Of a stretch of 64,000 nucleotides of DNA, positions 34,870 to 44,775 are shown piece by piece; the first letter of the stretch is position 1; each line of letters begins with the position of its first letter. This DNA comes from Flavobacterium chryseum (lineage in GTDB: Bacteria; Bacteroidota; Bacteroidia; Flavobacteriales; Flavobacteriaceae), in contig NZ_SNWW01000008.1 of the NCBI RefSeq assembly GCF_004362015.1, positions 124,001 to 188,000 on the forward strand. Direction: 5' to 3'. Position numbers and translations under genes: made by a program. The notes beneath the pieces are model-generated. The model was not told the origin of the DNA. It made no database searches and saw nothing but the letters and a program-made list of their open reading frames with translations.

Positions 34870-36165
34870 TTGACTATATTACACTATCTAAACGCCCTAT
34901 TTTTGAAAATTAACAGACTCAATAGTATCATTCTTTTAGGACTCATTGCAATCATAAGTATCTTGGTGGCGCAACTACTTTGGACAAAAGAAGCGTTTAC
35001 TTTAGAGCAAAAAAAGCTGAGTCAGAAAACCCATATTGCTTTACTTGAAGTTGCCAAAAAATTGTATGAAGGCACAAACCACGAGTTGCCGGCACAAAAT
35101 CCTGTTCAAAAAATAGCGAATGATTATTATATCGTAAATGTTGATAATGACTTTGAACCTGATATTTTAGAATTTTATCTGAAAACAGAATTCAAGAAAA
35201 TGAATATCACAACTGATTTTGAATATGCCATGTACAATTGTCAGAGCGACGAAATGGTTTATGGAAATTATATTTCATTATCAGAAAAAGGAAGAGACAA
35301 GCAATCGGTTTATTTCCCGAAGCATAAAAACCTGGTGTATTATTTTGCGGTTCGTTTTCCCAATGAAACTACTTATTTATTTAGTTCAATGCGTTTTTGG
35401 TTTGTCCTTTCCATTGTACTCATTCTTATTTTGCTAATTTATGTCTATTCGATTTTTACGCTTTTACAGCAAAAAAAATACTCGGAGTTGCAACGTGATT
35501 TTATTAATAATATGACGCATGAATTTAAAACGCCTTTGTCTTCGATTTTAATTGCTTCCAAATATTTAATTGAACAGAATGTTATTAAGGAAGACAAAAA
35601 GCTTCATACTTATACCGATATTATCATTAAACAAAGCCATAAATTAAACCATCATATTGAGAAAATTTTAAATGTGGCAAAATCTGATTATAAAACATTA
35701 GAACTAAAGAAAGAGTCGGTTTTGATTGTTCCGATTATTGAGGAAACTATTGAAAATATTCTTTTAAAATATCCCGACGCCAATATTAAAATTGAAACAG
35801 AAATAAAAGATATTAAAATCGAAACAGATGTTTTTCATTTTACTAATTTAGTTTACAATTTATTAGATAATGCTGTAAAATATTGCAATAAAAAACCGGA
35901 GATTACGATTAGAATTGTATTAGAAAATCAACTATTAAAATTGGCTTTTATTGATAACGGAATCGGAATTTCTCCTAAAAATATTTCTTTTATTTTTGAT
36001 AAATTCTATCGTATTCAAAATGAAAAAAGCAACGAAGTCAATGGCTTTGGTCTTGGTTTATATTATGTAAAAGAAATTTGCAATTTGCAAAACTGGAAAA
36101 TAAATGCCCAAAATAATGATCTAGAAGGTGTTACTATCACCTTATCAATTCCTTATAAAAAATGA
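34870..36165 (+). CDS. Sensor histidine kinase (two-component system)
   Basis: The protein has two membrane segments (about 18-38 and 175-197) around a periplasmic region of about 135 residues, then no clear HAMP. The HisKA domain has the phospho-acceptor in NNMTHEFKTPLSS. The HATPase domain carries the N box NLLDNAVKYC, the G1 box DNGIGI and the G2 box GFGLGLYYV. There is no ATG near the start. TTG at 34870 gives 431 residues, while TTG at 34903 gives MKINRLNSI and a better membrane anchor. TATTTTTG at 34898-34905 looks like a -7 element but overlaps the second start, so the start is uncertain. The response regulator gene overlaps its stop by 4 bases. Confidence 0.9.
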   Translation: MTILHYLNALFLKINRLNSIILLGLIAIISILVAQLLWTKEAFTLEQKKLSQKTHIALLEVAKKLYEGTNHELPAQNPVQKIANDYYIVNVDNDFEPDILEFYLKTEFKKMNITTDFEYAMYNCQSDEMVYGNYISLSEKGRDKQSVYFPKHKNLVYYFAVRFPNETTYLFSSMRFWFVLSIVLILILLIYVYSIFTLLQQKKYSELQRDFINNMTHEFKTPLSSILIASKYLIEQNVIKEDKKLHTYTDIIIKQSHKLNHHIEKILNVAKSDYKTLELKKESVLIVPIIEETIENILLKYPDANIKIETEIKDIKIETDVFHFTNLVYNLLDNAVKYCNKKPEITIRIVLENQLLKLAFIDNGIGISPKNISFIFDKFYRIQNEKSNEVNGFGLGLYYVKEICNLQNWKINAQNNDLEGVTITLSIPYKK

Positions 36166-36845
36166 AAAATTTTAAAATTCTTTATACCGAAGATGATGAA
36201 ACATTAGCGTTTCTGACGAAAGACAATCTAGAACAAAACAACTACGAAGTCATTCATTGCTCTGATGGAAAATCTGGCCTGGAAGCCTTTAAAGAAGAAG
36301 ATTTTGACATTTGCATTTTTGACATTATGATGCCAAAGATGGATGGTTTTGAATTGGCAACGGAAATAAGAAAAAGCAATACTGATATTCCGATTATTTT
36401 TCTTTCTGCCAAGACTTTAAAAGAAGATCGCCTTAAAGGGTTGCGTTTGGGTGCCGATGATTATTTGGTAAAACCATTTAGTATTGAAGAATTATTATTG
36501 AAAATCGAAATCTTCTTAAAGCGATCTCAAAAAAACAATCTGACGCAAAACTCACTTTATGAAATTGGAAAATATCAATTTGATTATAAAAATTTCTTTC
36601 TTTTTAATGAAGATGAAAAAATTGGGCTTACGCAACGCGAAGCAGAGCTTTTGAAATTGTTTTTTGATAATAAAAATATGGTTTTAAAAAGAGAAAAAAT
36701 TCTTTCGGCGCTTTGGGGTAATGATGATTATTTTATGGGACGCAGTTTGGATGTTTTTATTTCTCGCCTGCGTAAAATCTTAATTAATGAAAAAGAAATT
36801 GCTATAGAAAACATCCACGGAGTTGGTTTTCGTTTTAAGATGTAA
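36162..36845 (+). CDS. OmpR/PhoB-family response regulator
   Basis: This 227-residue regulator is the partner of the kinase upstream, with which it overlaps by ATGA. The receiver domain (about 3-118) has the acidic pocket YTEDDE, the phosphorylated Asp in DICIFDIMMPKMDG, the Thr/Ser switch in IIFLSAKT and the Lys in DDYLVKPFS. The C-terminal winged helix (about 130-226) has the transactivation loop and GRSLDVFISRLRKIL plus the final hairpin GVGFRFKM. The target genes are not evident. The divergent DUF1573 gene is a possible one. Confidence 0.94.
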   Translation: MKNFKILYTEDDETLAFLTKDNLEQNNYEVIHCSDGKSGLEAFKEEDFDICIFDIMMPKMDGFELATEIRKSNTDIPIIFLSAKTLKEDRLKGLRLGADDYLVKPFSIEELLLKIEIFLKRSQKNNLTQNSLYEIGKYQFDYKNFFLFNEDEKIGLTQREAELLKLFFDNKNMVLKREKILSALWGNDDYFMGRSLDVFISRLRKILINEKEIAIENIHGVGFRFKM

Positions 36846-36901
36846 TTTCTTGACAATAACTATTTTAAAATTTCGTATTTTTAATATCTAAATCTTCCAA
36901 T

Positions 36902-37666
36902 ATGAAATTGTATCATTTACGAAACGCTACTTTAGTTATAGAAACAGATCTGCATGTTATTTTGGTTGATCCGATGTTAGGAAAACGAAAAACGATTCCG
37001 CCCTTTACGATATTTAGATATAAGCCAAAACGAAATCCGCTTGTTGCTTTACCCAAAAACAGTCGGGATATTTTGAGCAAAGTGACCCATTGTTTGATCA
37101 CACATTTGCATCCGGACCATATTGATAAAGCCGGTGAAGTTTTTTTAAGAAGAAAAAGCATTCCGGTAATTTGTAATATAAAAGATGAAAAACAACTGAC
37201 AAAAAGAGGTTTAAACATTACTCAAACTTTGAATTATTGGGAACCTCAACCTTTTTTAGACGGCAAAATTACTGGAATTCCCGCCATTCACGGTTATGGA
37301 TTTATTGCTAAAGCGATGGGAAATGTAATGGGTTTTCATATTGAATTGGCGAATGAAAAATCAATTTATATTAGTTCTGATACTATTTTCACAGAACATG
37401 TAGAAAAAGTTCTTGTAGAGTTTAAACCTGAAATCGCTGTCGTGGCTTGCGGAACTGCAAGACTTGACATTGGTCAGCCTTTATTGATGAGAATGAATGA
37501 TATTTTAAAGTTTGTTGCTCTTGCACCAAGCCAAGTTTTAGCGAATCATTTAGAAGCTTTAAATCATTGCCCAACTACCCGTGAAGAATTAAGACTGGCT
37601 TTGATAGAGAATAATCTTTTATCGAAAGTTTCTATTCCGGAAGATGGGGAAAGTGTTAGTTACTAA
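36902..37666 (+). CDS. MBL-fold metal-dependent hydrolase (UlaG-like)
   Basis: This 254-residue cytoplasmic protein has the metallo-beta-lactamase fold with the metal motif LITHLHPDHIDKAG, a later His in IPAIHGYG, an Asp in IYISSDTIF, and a final His in VLANHLEALNH. The start KLYHLRNATLVIETDLHVILVDPML resembles UlaG-like or YtkL-like metal hydrolases. The substrate is unknown. It follows the response regulator by 56 bases and could be in the same unit. Confidence 0.85.
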   Translation: MKLYHLRNATLVIETDLHVILVDPMLGKRKTIPPFTIFRYKPKRNPLVALPKNSRDILSKVTHCLITHLHPDHIDKAGEVFLRRKSIPVICNIKDEKQLTKRGLNITQTLNYWEPQPFLDGKITGIPAIHGYGFIAKAMGNVMGFHIELANEKSIYISSDTIFTEHVEKVLVEFKPEIAVVACGTARLDIGQPLLMRMNDILKFVALAPSQVLANHLEALNHCPTTREELRLALIENNLLSKVSIPEDGESVSY

Positions 37667-37712
37667 CTCCAAAATACTTTAGAAAAACAAATTCTTAGTT
37701 CATTATAAATAT

Positions 37713-37720
37713 TATATTTG
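37713..37720 (+). promoter_or_regulatory. -7 promoter element before the 176-residue membrane protein
   Basis: TATATTTG matches TAnnTTTG, 23 bases before the ATG. No -33 TTG is visible at the expected spacing. Confidence 0.4.
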
Positions 37721-37743
37721 ACTTCCTAATTAAGCCAAAAATA

Positions 37744-38274
37744 ATGAATGATTTTCTAAGAAAAATAAAATTAACTAAAGACATCATTATACAATTACCA
37801 GTGTCAAAGATTGACTTTATTCAGAAATTTAGAAATAATGTTGATGAATCTAATTTAGATTACGATCCATTTGAAGTTTTTCAATCTAGTATAAATGAAT
37901 ACAAAGGACATATCGGTGATTATATCTTCGAAATAAAAAAGAGGAAGAAAATATTCGATACGAATTATTCTTTTGCTAAAGTTACAGGAGAACTAACTGA
38001 GGAAAATAATCAATTAATTATAAACGCTGAAATTTCTTGTTTTAGAAAAAGAATGATTATTTTTATAGTTATGGCGCTTCTTTTTTATTCAATTTTCTTT
38101 ATAAGCATGGTTTTTAATGCTGAAAATACTGTTCCCTTCTTTATGGTTCCATTTCTTTTAATTCATATGTCACTAATGATAGGAGTTCCTTATTTCATTA
38201 TAAGAAGAAGTGTAAATAGAATGGCTTATGATTTAGAAAGAGATTTTCATTATTGGGTAACTAAAAACAATTAA
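37744..38274 (+). CDS. Membrane protein of unknown function
   Basis: I recognise no family. The 176 residues have a soluble N-terminal half (1-97, with DYDPFEVFQSSINEYKG), then two adjacent membrane segments (about 100-121 and 126-150), and a short basic/acidic tail ending DFHYWVTKNN. The composition is unusually rich in Ile, Phe and Asn and lower in G+C than the neighbouring genes. It has its own -7 element and ends 15 bases from the convergent radical SAM gene, leaving no room for a separate terminator. Confidence 0.65.
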   Translation: MNDFLRKIKLTKDIIIQLPVSKIDFIQKFRNNVDESNLDYDPFEVFQSSINEYKGHIGDYIFEIKKRKKIFDTNYSFAKVTGELTEENNQLIINAEISCFRKRMIIFIVMALLFYSIFFISMVFNAENTVPFFMVPFLLIHMSLMIGVPYFIIRRSVNRMAYDLERDFHYWVTKNN

Positions 38275-38289
38275 ACCGATTTGAATTAT

Positions 38290-40494
38290 TTACAAAACCA
38301 ATAATCCAAACTCGCGTAAAGTATTAATTGGTTTAGAATACCAAAACAATTCAAAATCCTCTAATTGAGTTTCAAAATCATTTTTAACTTCCTGAAAAGT
38401 GTAATTTTTAGCATTTGAAATCGTAATTTTCGTTAAGATTTCTACCAGCCATTCTCCTTCATTTTTATTGGTTTGAATTTGAAAACTTTCTTTTTTATCA
38501 TGAAAAGTAAGAGTCATCATTTCCCAGGTTTGCCCTTTTTTAGATTTTGTAAAATGTTCTGCAGAAGGTTTTCCACCCAACCAAACTACTTTGGCATTTG
38601 GTTTTGTATTGAAATCATTTGCTTCCTCGAGTGCATTAAAAATAAAATCGGGATCAATTTTTGTTTTCGGAATTTTAAAGTCGAACCAGTCTTGCAGTTC
38701 ATAGTCGAAACAGATTCCGTGCATGAAATTAAAAAGTGATTTTTTTAATCCGAAACTAAACTTGTCGTGATTGATTCCGGTAGAATCGGTATAATCAATA
38801 TCATTATTGGCAAAAGTTCCAATAACTTCAGTTGCTTTTGTAACGCCAAATTTCTCTGGATACAAACCAACCGGACTGTGAGCTGTCATTGCAAATTGAT
38901 GCCAAAAACCAGATTGTAGAATTCCGGCTTCAAATAACTGGCGAACCATTTCTAAGCTGTCAACTGTTTCCTGTATGGTCTGAGTTGGATATCCGTACAT
39001 TAAATACGCATGAACCATTATTCCGGCTTCGGTAAAATTTCGGGTAACTTTTGCTACTTGTTCAACCGTTACACCTTTATCGATCAATTTTAATAATCGG
39101 TCTGAAGCCACTTCTAAACCTCCGGAAACTGCAATACAGCCGGAAGCTTTTAGCAATAAGCACAAATCTTTAGAAAAGCTTTTTTCAAAACGAATATTAG
39201 TCCACCATGTTACGGCTAACTTTCTGCTTAAAATTTCCAGTGCTAAAGCACGCATCAGCGCTGGTGGAGCAGCTTCATCAACAAAATGAAAACCATTTTG
39301 ACCGGTTTGAAGCATCATGTCTTCCATTCGATCGCAAAGCAAATTGGCGGCAACTGGTTCGTATACTTTAATGTAATCTAATGAAATATCGCAGAAAGTA
39401 CATTTTCCCCAATAACAGCCATGCGCCATGGTGAGCTTATTCCAACGGCCGTCGCTCCACATTCTGTGCATCGGATTTACGATTTCAATAACCGAAATGT
39501 ATTTATCCAAAGGCAAATCAGAATAATCAGGCGTTCCTACATAAGATTGTTTGTAATCGTTTTTTAGGGAATTATTTTTATAAACGACTTCGCCATTTTC
39601 TAAAAGAAAAGTTCTTTTATAAGAATTGGAATTTGGATTTTCGAGATTGAAGATTAATTCCTCAATCGGCACTTCTCCATCATCTAAAGTAATAAAATCG
39701 AAGAATTCAAAAACTCTCGCATCAGAAATAGAACGCAATTCGGTATTTGGAAAACCGCCGCCCATCGAAATTTTAATTTCCGGATGATGCTGTTTTACCC
39801 ATTGTGCACATCGAAAAGCGCTGTATAAATTCCCTGGAAAAGGAACAGAAATTAAAAAGAAAGTTGGATTTACTTTTTCAATTTTATCTTTTAAAATCGA
39901 AATTAGAATCGAATCTATATAGGTTGGTTTTTGTTGTAAAGCATTGTACAATTCATCAAAAGAATTGGCGCTTCGGCCTAAGCGTTCTGCATATCGGCTA
40001 AAACCAAAATTTTCATCGACACATTCTACAATATAATCAGATATATCTTCGAGATATAAAGTCGCTAAATGTTTTGCTTTATCTTGGGTTCCCATAGTTC
40101 CGAAAGCCCAATCGAGTTCTTCTAATTGCGCAAAACGAGAAGCTTCAGGCAGAAAATCTTCCTGACAAATTTGTAACGCCAATGTTGGGTTTTTTCCCTG
40201 CAAAAACTGAATAACGGGATTTATTGTTTTAATGTATTCGTCCTGTAAAGCAAAAATACGTTTGGAGTTATCTGAAACTTCAGGGTTAGGAACTTCAAAC
40301 CTGAAACTTGAAACCTGAAACAAATCCTGTAATCCTTTCTTCGAAAACAATTCCAAAATTACATCAATACCTAAATCAGCCTGAACCGATTCAATATTTT
40401 TAGTGTTTAAAAATCCCTTTATATACGCAGTTGCCGGATATGGTGTATTCAGTTGCGTAAAAGGAGGCGTTATGACGAACAGTTTGGTTTTCAA
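38290..40494 (-). CDS. B12-binding-type radical SAM protein
   Basis: This 734-residue protein has an N-terminal B12-binding-like domain (KTKLFVITPPFTQLNTPYPATAYI; and PTFFLISVPFPGNLYSAFRCAQWVK, MGGGFPNTEL). A radical SAM domain follows whose cluster motif CYWGKCTFC has four residues between the first two cysteines, as in related BchE-like proteins. Later motifs include FVDEAAPPALMRALA, GGLEVASDRLLKLIDKGVT and YLMYGYPTQT. The reaction is unknown; methyltransfer or cyclization is usual for the class. The coding sequence includes a stretch of intergenic-type repeat near its start (40290-40321) that adds residues around 58-68. It stands alone on the minus strand. Confidence 0.85.
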   Translation of the reverse strand: MKTKLFVITPPFTQLNTPYPATAYIKGFLNTKNIESVQADLGIDVILELFSKKGLQDLFQVSSFRFEVPNPEVSDNSKRIFALQDEYIKTINPVIQFLQGKNPTLALQICQEDFLPEASRFAQLEELDWAFGTMGTQDKAKHLATLYLEDISDYIVECVDENFGFSRYAERLGRSANSFDELYNALQQKPTYIDSILISILKDKIEKVNPTFFLISVPFPGNLYSAFRCAQWVKQHHPEIKISMGGGFPNTELRSISDARVFEFFDFITLDDGEVPIEELIFNLENPNSNSYKRTFLLENGEVVYKNNSLKNDYKQSYVGTPDYSDLPLDKYISVIEIVNPMHRMWSDGRWNKLTMAHGCYWGKCTFCDISLDYIKVYEPVAANLLCDRMEDMMLQTGQNGFHFVDEAAPPALMRALALEILSRKLAVTWWTNIRFEKSFSKDLCLLLKASGCIAVSGGLEVASDRLLKLIDKGVTVEQVAKVTRNFTEAGIMVHAYLMYGYPTQTIQETVDSLEMVRQLFEAGILQSGFWHQFAMTAHSPVGLYPEKFGVTKATEVIGTFANNDIDYTDSTGINHDKFSFGLKKSLFNFMHGICFDYELQDWFDFKIPKTKIDPDFIFNALEEANDFNTKPNAKVVWLGGKPSAEHFTKSKKGQTWEMMTLTFHDKKESFQIQTNKNEGEWLVEILTKITISNAKNYTFQEVKNDFETQLEDFELFWYSKPINTLREFGLLVL

Positions 40495-40583
40495 AAGAAA
40501 TGTTTTTGCAAAAATAAGGCATATTTAGGGACTTTTAATGAAAAGATTTTGAAGGTTATTTTTGTGTTATGCAACTTTAATTT

Positions 40584-40617
40584 TTGATTTTATTTTGTAG
40601 ATAATTAATTACATTTG
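40584..40617 (+). promoter_or_regulatory. Promoter of the type IX-secreted protein gene
   Basis: TTG (40584-40586), a 23-bp spacer and TACATTTG (40610-40617) match the Bacteroidota consensus. The ATG at 40637 follows 19 bases after the -7 box. Confidence 0.65.
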
Positions 40618-40636
40618 TCGCAACTTAATTAGTGAA

Positions 40637-43600
40637 ATGAAACAAAAATTACTTTTATTTTTTTTAATAATAACTATTCAATTGTTTTCTCAAAACAAAA
40701 GCCAATCTATTGGTTTTAAAGAAAATAAAGGTCAGATTATAGATCAGAAAGGAAAAGCAAATCCTTCGGTAAAATATCTATTAAACTCTAATGGACTCAA
40801 TGTTCAGTTAAAGAAGAATGGTTTTTCGTATGATATTTATGAAGTAAAGAAAATACCTCGTAAAAATCCGCATGATGGAAGAAACGCTCCGCCTGTACCT
40901 GAAGAAGATATAAAAGAAGAGCAGCCTGATTATAATCTTGAATATACTTTTCATAGAATTGATATTGATTTTGTTAACTCGAATTCTAAAGTTGAATTAG
41001 TTACAGATCAGGAATCAAAAGATTTTGACAACTATTACAATGTTCCTAATAAACCTGAAGGAATTGTTGGTGTCCATCGATACAAACAAATTACCTATAA
41101 AAATATTTACCCATATATTGATGTTGTTTTTTCGATTCCGAATGATCCAAAAAAAGTTGTAGAATATAATTTTGTCATTCATCCGAAAGGAAAAATCTCT
41201 GATATTCAATTAAAATTTAATGGTGCTGAAACAGATTTAGTTGACAACAAAATCCAAATGAATGTTCGTTTTGGAAAAATGGAAGAGACATTACCTGCGA
41301 GTTGGATTGAGGAAGGAACTGCTAAAAAAGAAATTGCTGTTGGTTATAGAAAGATTCGGAAGGATGTTTATGGGTTCAATTCGGCAAATTCTGTTGATGG
41401 AAAAACTGTGATTATTGATCCTGTGCCAACGAGACTTTGGGGAACATTTTATGGGGATGAAGAAAATTATGGAGGTAATGAATTTGGGGGAATTACAACC
41501 GACTTATTAGGTAATAATTATTTAGTAGGATCAACTTCTGTTTCCAATTCTTCGTATGCCACTTCTGGTGCACATCAAACTACAATTGGAAATCCTAACA
41601 AAATGGGTACTGATGGAATAATTGTAAAATTTTCGGAAGATGGTCGAAAATTATGGAGTAGCTATTATGGTGGTGAAGAATATGACAAAATAAACGCAGT
41701 AAGAACGGATAACCAAAACAATGTTATCATTGTAGGTAAAACAAATAGTAAAACCAATATTAGCACTGTTGGTTCATACAGTTCTACATTTGGTGGTTAT
41801 GATGACGGATTTTTGGTAAAGTTTAATCCTACAGGTACCAGACTTTGGGCAACATATTATGGAGAAAAGGATAATGATGAAGCTTTTGATGTTGATATTG
41901 ATAAAAATAACAATATTTTTATGGTGGGTCGGTTTTCAATCAATCATTCAGAAAATGTTCACGACACTCCTATAGGCGATGGTTTCATCGCTAAATTTAA
42001 TCCTAATGGAAATATACTTTGGAATAAATTATATGGTGGCAAAGGTACAGATGAATTTAAAACGGTTAAGGTTGGTGAAAACTTTATCGTGGTTGGTGGT
42101 CTTTCATACAGTGCAGATAATATTTCTACCCCTGGAGTTTTTCAGGAGAATCTTAATTATGTATACAATCTTTCCAACGATGGTATAATTTTTAAACTAA
42201 ATCTAAATGGAGACCGAATATGGAGTACATATTATGGAGGAGAGTCTTGGGAAAAAATTAATGCAATCGAAATTGATGATGAAAATAATATATATGTAGG
42301 CGGAGAAACACGAAGTTCTATGGGTATCGCTACACCAAATTCTTTTGACGATTATAATTTAAATACCGAAACAGGTTTTTTTGCAAAATTGGATCAAAGT
42401 GGACAAAGATTATGGGGATCATACTTAGGTTATAGCACAAAAATTTACTCACTTGTATTCAAAAACAATTCACTATATATTGGGGGCAATGGAGGAATAG
42501 ACAATTCAATAACAATTTTATGTGCTTATAAAAGAACTGGTAATTCTGGAGGATATGTTGGAAAATTTTCTAAAGGAGGGGAATTAATTTGGGGAAGTTA
42601 TACAGGAGGATTTGATCAATATTCCGAAACTGGAGTAACAATTAAAAATAATGAAATTGTAGTAGGTGGAACATCTTCAATGAATGATGGAATAGCTGAC
42701 TCAAATTCATATCAACCTGAAATTTTAGGCCGTAAAAATTTTTATTTAATGAAGTTTTCAGAAGATACCAACTGCAACATTGATGTACACCCTTCAAGTA
42801 ATTCTCCTGTTTGTATTGGTCGTACATTAACTTTTTCTGCTGATCCTGATTATAATTATTTATGGACTGGTCCTAACGGTTTTACAAGTAATTTACAAAA
42901 TCCGATTATTACAAATGTTTCTAATGCAAATAATGGCACTTACCATTTAACTGCAAGCGACAATTGTGGATGTGAAAAAAAATATGATATTGAAGTGATA
43001 ATTGGTGACATTCAAGCACCAGTTCCCGATATTGCAACTCTACAAACCATAACTGGAGATTGTCATACTACCATAACTACATTTCCAAAAGCAACAGATG
43101 TTTGTGTGGGAGCAATTACAGGTACAACTACAGATGCGTTATCTTATACTTTGCCCGGAACTTATACTATCAAATGGAATTATAATGATGGAAACGGTAA
43201 TATATCTTCACAAAACCAAACTGTTACAATTACAAGTCAGCCACTTCCTGTTCTTATTTCTCCACAAAGCTTCTGCATTCAGCAAAATGCTACTTTAGAT
43301 AATATTAATGCGACAGGTCAAAACATACAATTTTATGATGCTTTAATTGCTGGAACATTATTACCAAAAACAACTTTGCTTCAAAACGGAATAACCTATT
43401 ATGCTTCACAAACTGTAAACGGTTGTGAAAGTGAAAGAGTTTCTGTAAAAATCAATATTCAGAATACAACTTCTCCAACAGGAAATGCAAACCAACCTTT
43501 TTGCTCCGGACAAAATCCTACAATTGCAAATATTCAGGTTGATGGAGATCTTATAAAATGGTACGATGCAGCTTTAAATGGAAATCCTTTGGCTATATCA

Positions 43601-44665
43601 ACAAATCTTCAAAATGGTAAAACCTATTATGCTTCTCAAACTGTAAATACTTGTGAAAGCCAAAGATTTGGCGTTACCGTTTCGGTTGGAAATACACCTC
43701 CTGCTCCAACAGGAAATGCGAATCAACCTTTTTGTAAAAATCAGAAAGCTACTTTAGATAATATTTCCATTAGTGGTCAAAATATAAAATGGTACGATTC
43801 TAATTCTTCGACTACTGCATTGGCAAATACTATATTATTACAAGATAATAGTACTTATTATGCTTCTCAAACTGTGGGATGCGAAAGTGCGAGAACTCCA
43901 ATTACCGTTAGAGTTTATGATACACCTTTACCAATTGGAGACAACAAGCAAACTTTCTGCATTGATGAAAATGCAACTATTGCCGATATTAAAATAACAG
44001 GAACGTCCATCAAATGGTACGATTCTACTGTAGCCGGAAATAGTTTGGCAAGTACAACTACATTACAAAATGGTATTTATTACGCTACTCAAACGCTTAA
44101 TAATTGCGAAAGTGAAAGATTGGCAATTACAATAAAAGTTCAGGATACGCAACCTCCAATTGCTGATGCTTTTCAATCTTTTTGTGTGCAGCAAAATGCA
44201 ACATTAAAAAGCATAAAAATTAATGGAGAAAACATAATATGGTATAATGATTTAGCCACAAGACCAGAATTATCAGAAGGAATTCCGCTTGAAAACGGAA
44301 ATATCTATTATGCTTCGCAAACTATTAATGGCTGTGAAAGTGACAGAATTGCGGTTAAAATTCAAATCTTACCTGCAACTACTGCGGATTGCATTAATTA
44401 TCTTGATGAACTTCCGTTCCCGAAATTCTTCACTCCAAATAGTGATGGATATAATGATACGTGGACAATCGATTTTGCATATTTAGCCCCAAATACTGGC
44501 ATTCGAATATTTGACCGTTATGGAAAATTCATCAAAGAATTAACGACAAATACGGCTTGGGACGGAACTTATATTGGTCATAATGAACCTTCTTCTGATT
44601 ATTGGTTTACTGTTACCCGATTAAACGGAACAGAATATCGAGGGCATTTTAGTTTGAAAAGATAA
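40637..44665 (+). CDS. Type IX-secreted surface protein with SBBP propeller, Ig-like repeats and CHU_C sorting domain
   Basis: A signal peptide (ending IQLFSQ) precedes an N-terminal domain (about 25-265) and SBBP-type beta-propeller repeats (about 265-700) with recurring LWGTFYG, LWSSYYGG, LWATYYGE and IWSTYYGG. Then come a PKD/Ig domain and an HYR-like domain. Five Ig-like repeats of about 75 residues (about 869-1245) each have a PFC near the start, WYD in the middle and YYASQT plus CES near the end. The C-terminal CHU_C domain (FPKFFTPNSDGYNDTW, IRIFDRYGK, AWDGTYIG) is the type-B sorting signal for the type IX system of gliding Bacteroidota. Surface adhesion is the probable role. Confidence 0.92.
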   Translation: MKQKLLLFFLIITIQLFSQNKSQSIGFKENKGQIIDQKGKANPSVKYLLNSNGLNVQLKKNGFSYDIYEVKKIPRKNPHDGRNAPPVPEEDIKEEQPDYNLEYTFHRIDIDFVNSNSKVELVTDQESKDFDNYYNVPNKPEGIVGVHRYKQITYKNIYPYIDVVFSIPNDPKKVVEYNFVIHPKGKISDIQLKFNGAETDLVDNKIQMNVRFGKMEETLPASWIEEGTAKKEIAVGYRKIRKDVYGFNSANSVDGKTVIIDPVPTRLWGTFYGDEENYGGNEFGGITTDLLGNNYLVGSTSVSNSSYATSGAHQTTIGNPNKMGTDGIIVKFSEDGRKLWSSYYGGEEYDKINAVRTDNQNNVIIVGKTNSKTNISTVGSYSSTFGGYDDGFLVKFNPTGTRLWATYYGEKDNDEAFDVDIDKNNNIFMVGRFSINHSENVHDTPIGDGFIAKFNPNGNILWNKLYGGKGTDEFKTVKVGENFIVVGGLSYSADNISTPGVFQENLNYVYNLSNDGIIFKLNLNGDRIWSTYYGGESWEKINAIEIDDENNIYVGGETRSSMGIATPNSFDDYNLNTETGFFAKLDQSGQRLWGSYLGYSTKIYSLVFKNNSLYIGGNGGIDNSITILCAYKRTGNSGGYVGKFSKGGELIWGSYTGGFDQYSETGVTIKNNEIVVGGTSSMNDGIADSNSYQPEILGRKNFYLMKFSEDTNCNIDVHPSSNSPVCIGRTLTFSADPDYNYLWTGPNGFTSNLQNPIITNVSNANNGTYHLTASDNCGCEKKYDIEVIIGDIQAPVPDIATLQTITGDCHTTITTFPKATDVCVGAITGTTTDALSYTLPGTYTIKWNYNDGNGNISSQNQTVTITSQPLPVLISPQSFCIQQNATLDNINATGQNIQFYDALIAGTLLPKTTLLQNGITYYASQTVNGCESERVSVKINIQNTTSPTGNANQPFCSGQNPTIANIQVDGDLIKWYDAALNGNPLAISTNLQNGKTYYASQTVNTCESQRFGVTVSVGNTPPAPTGNANQPFCKNQKATLDNISISGQNIKWYDSNSSTTALANTILLQDNSTYYASQTVGCESARTPITVRVYDTPLPIGDNKQTFCIDENATIADIKITGTSIKWYDSTVAGNSLASTTTLQNGIYYATQTLNNCESERLAITIKVQDTQPPIADAFQSFCVQQNATLKSIKINGENIIWYNDLATRPELSEGIPLENGNIYYASQTINGCESDRIAVKIQILPATTADCINYLDELPFPKFFTPNSDGYNDTWTIDFAYLAPNTGIRIFDRYGKFIKELTTNTAWDGTYIGHNEPSSDYWFTVTRLNGTEYRGHFSLKR
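43241..44370 (+). repeat. Five tandem Ig-like repeats inside the type IX-secreted protein gene
   Basis: Five units of about 225 bases encode domains that each keep a leading FC pair, an I(K/Q)WYD-like strand and an ending YYASQT...CES. Repeats 2 and 3 share the identical start TGNANQPFC, so recombination between units is possible. Confidence 0.8.
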
Positions 44666-44755
44666 TTTAACCACGAAGTTCGCAAAGATTCCGCAAGATT
44701 CGCAAAGCAATAAACTTTGGTATCCGGATAAATCTTAGCGAACTTCGTGGTTAAA
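44666..44755. repeat. Perfect 18-bp inverted repeat 'ccacgaagttcgc'
   Basis: TTTAACCACGAAGTTCGC (44666-44683) and its exact complement (44738-44755) flank a 54-base interior that also contains tttgcga-type words. It fills the gap between two convergent genes and may act as a bidirectional terminator. Confidence 0.88.
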
Positions 44756-44775
44756 TTTTATTCTAAAATTTTATA

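Noticed and set aside
34898..34905. TATTTTTG as promoter of the histidine kinase gene
   Set aside because: It overlaps the likely TTG start, which would leave the transcript without the start codon; kept only as a remark.
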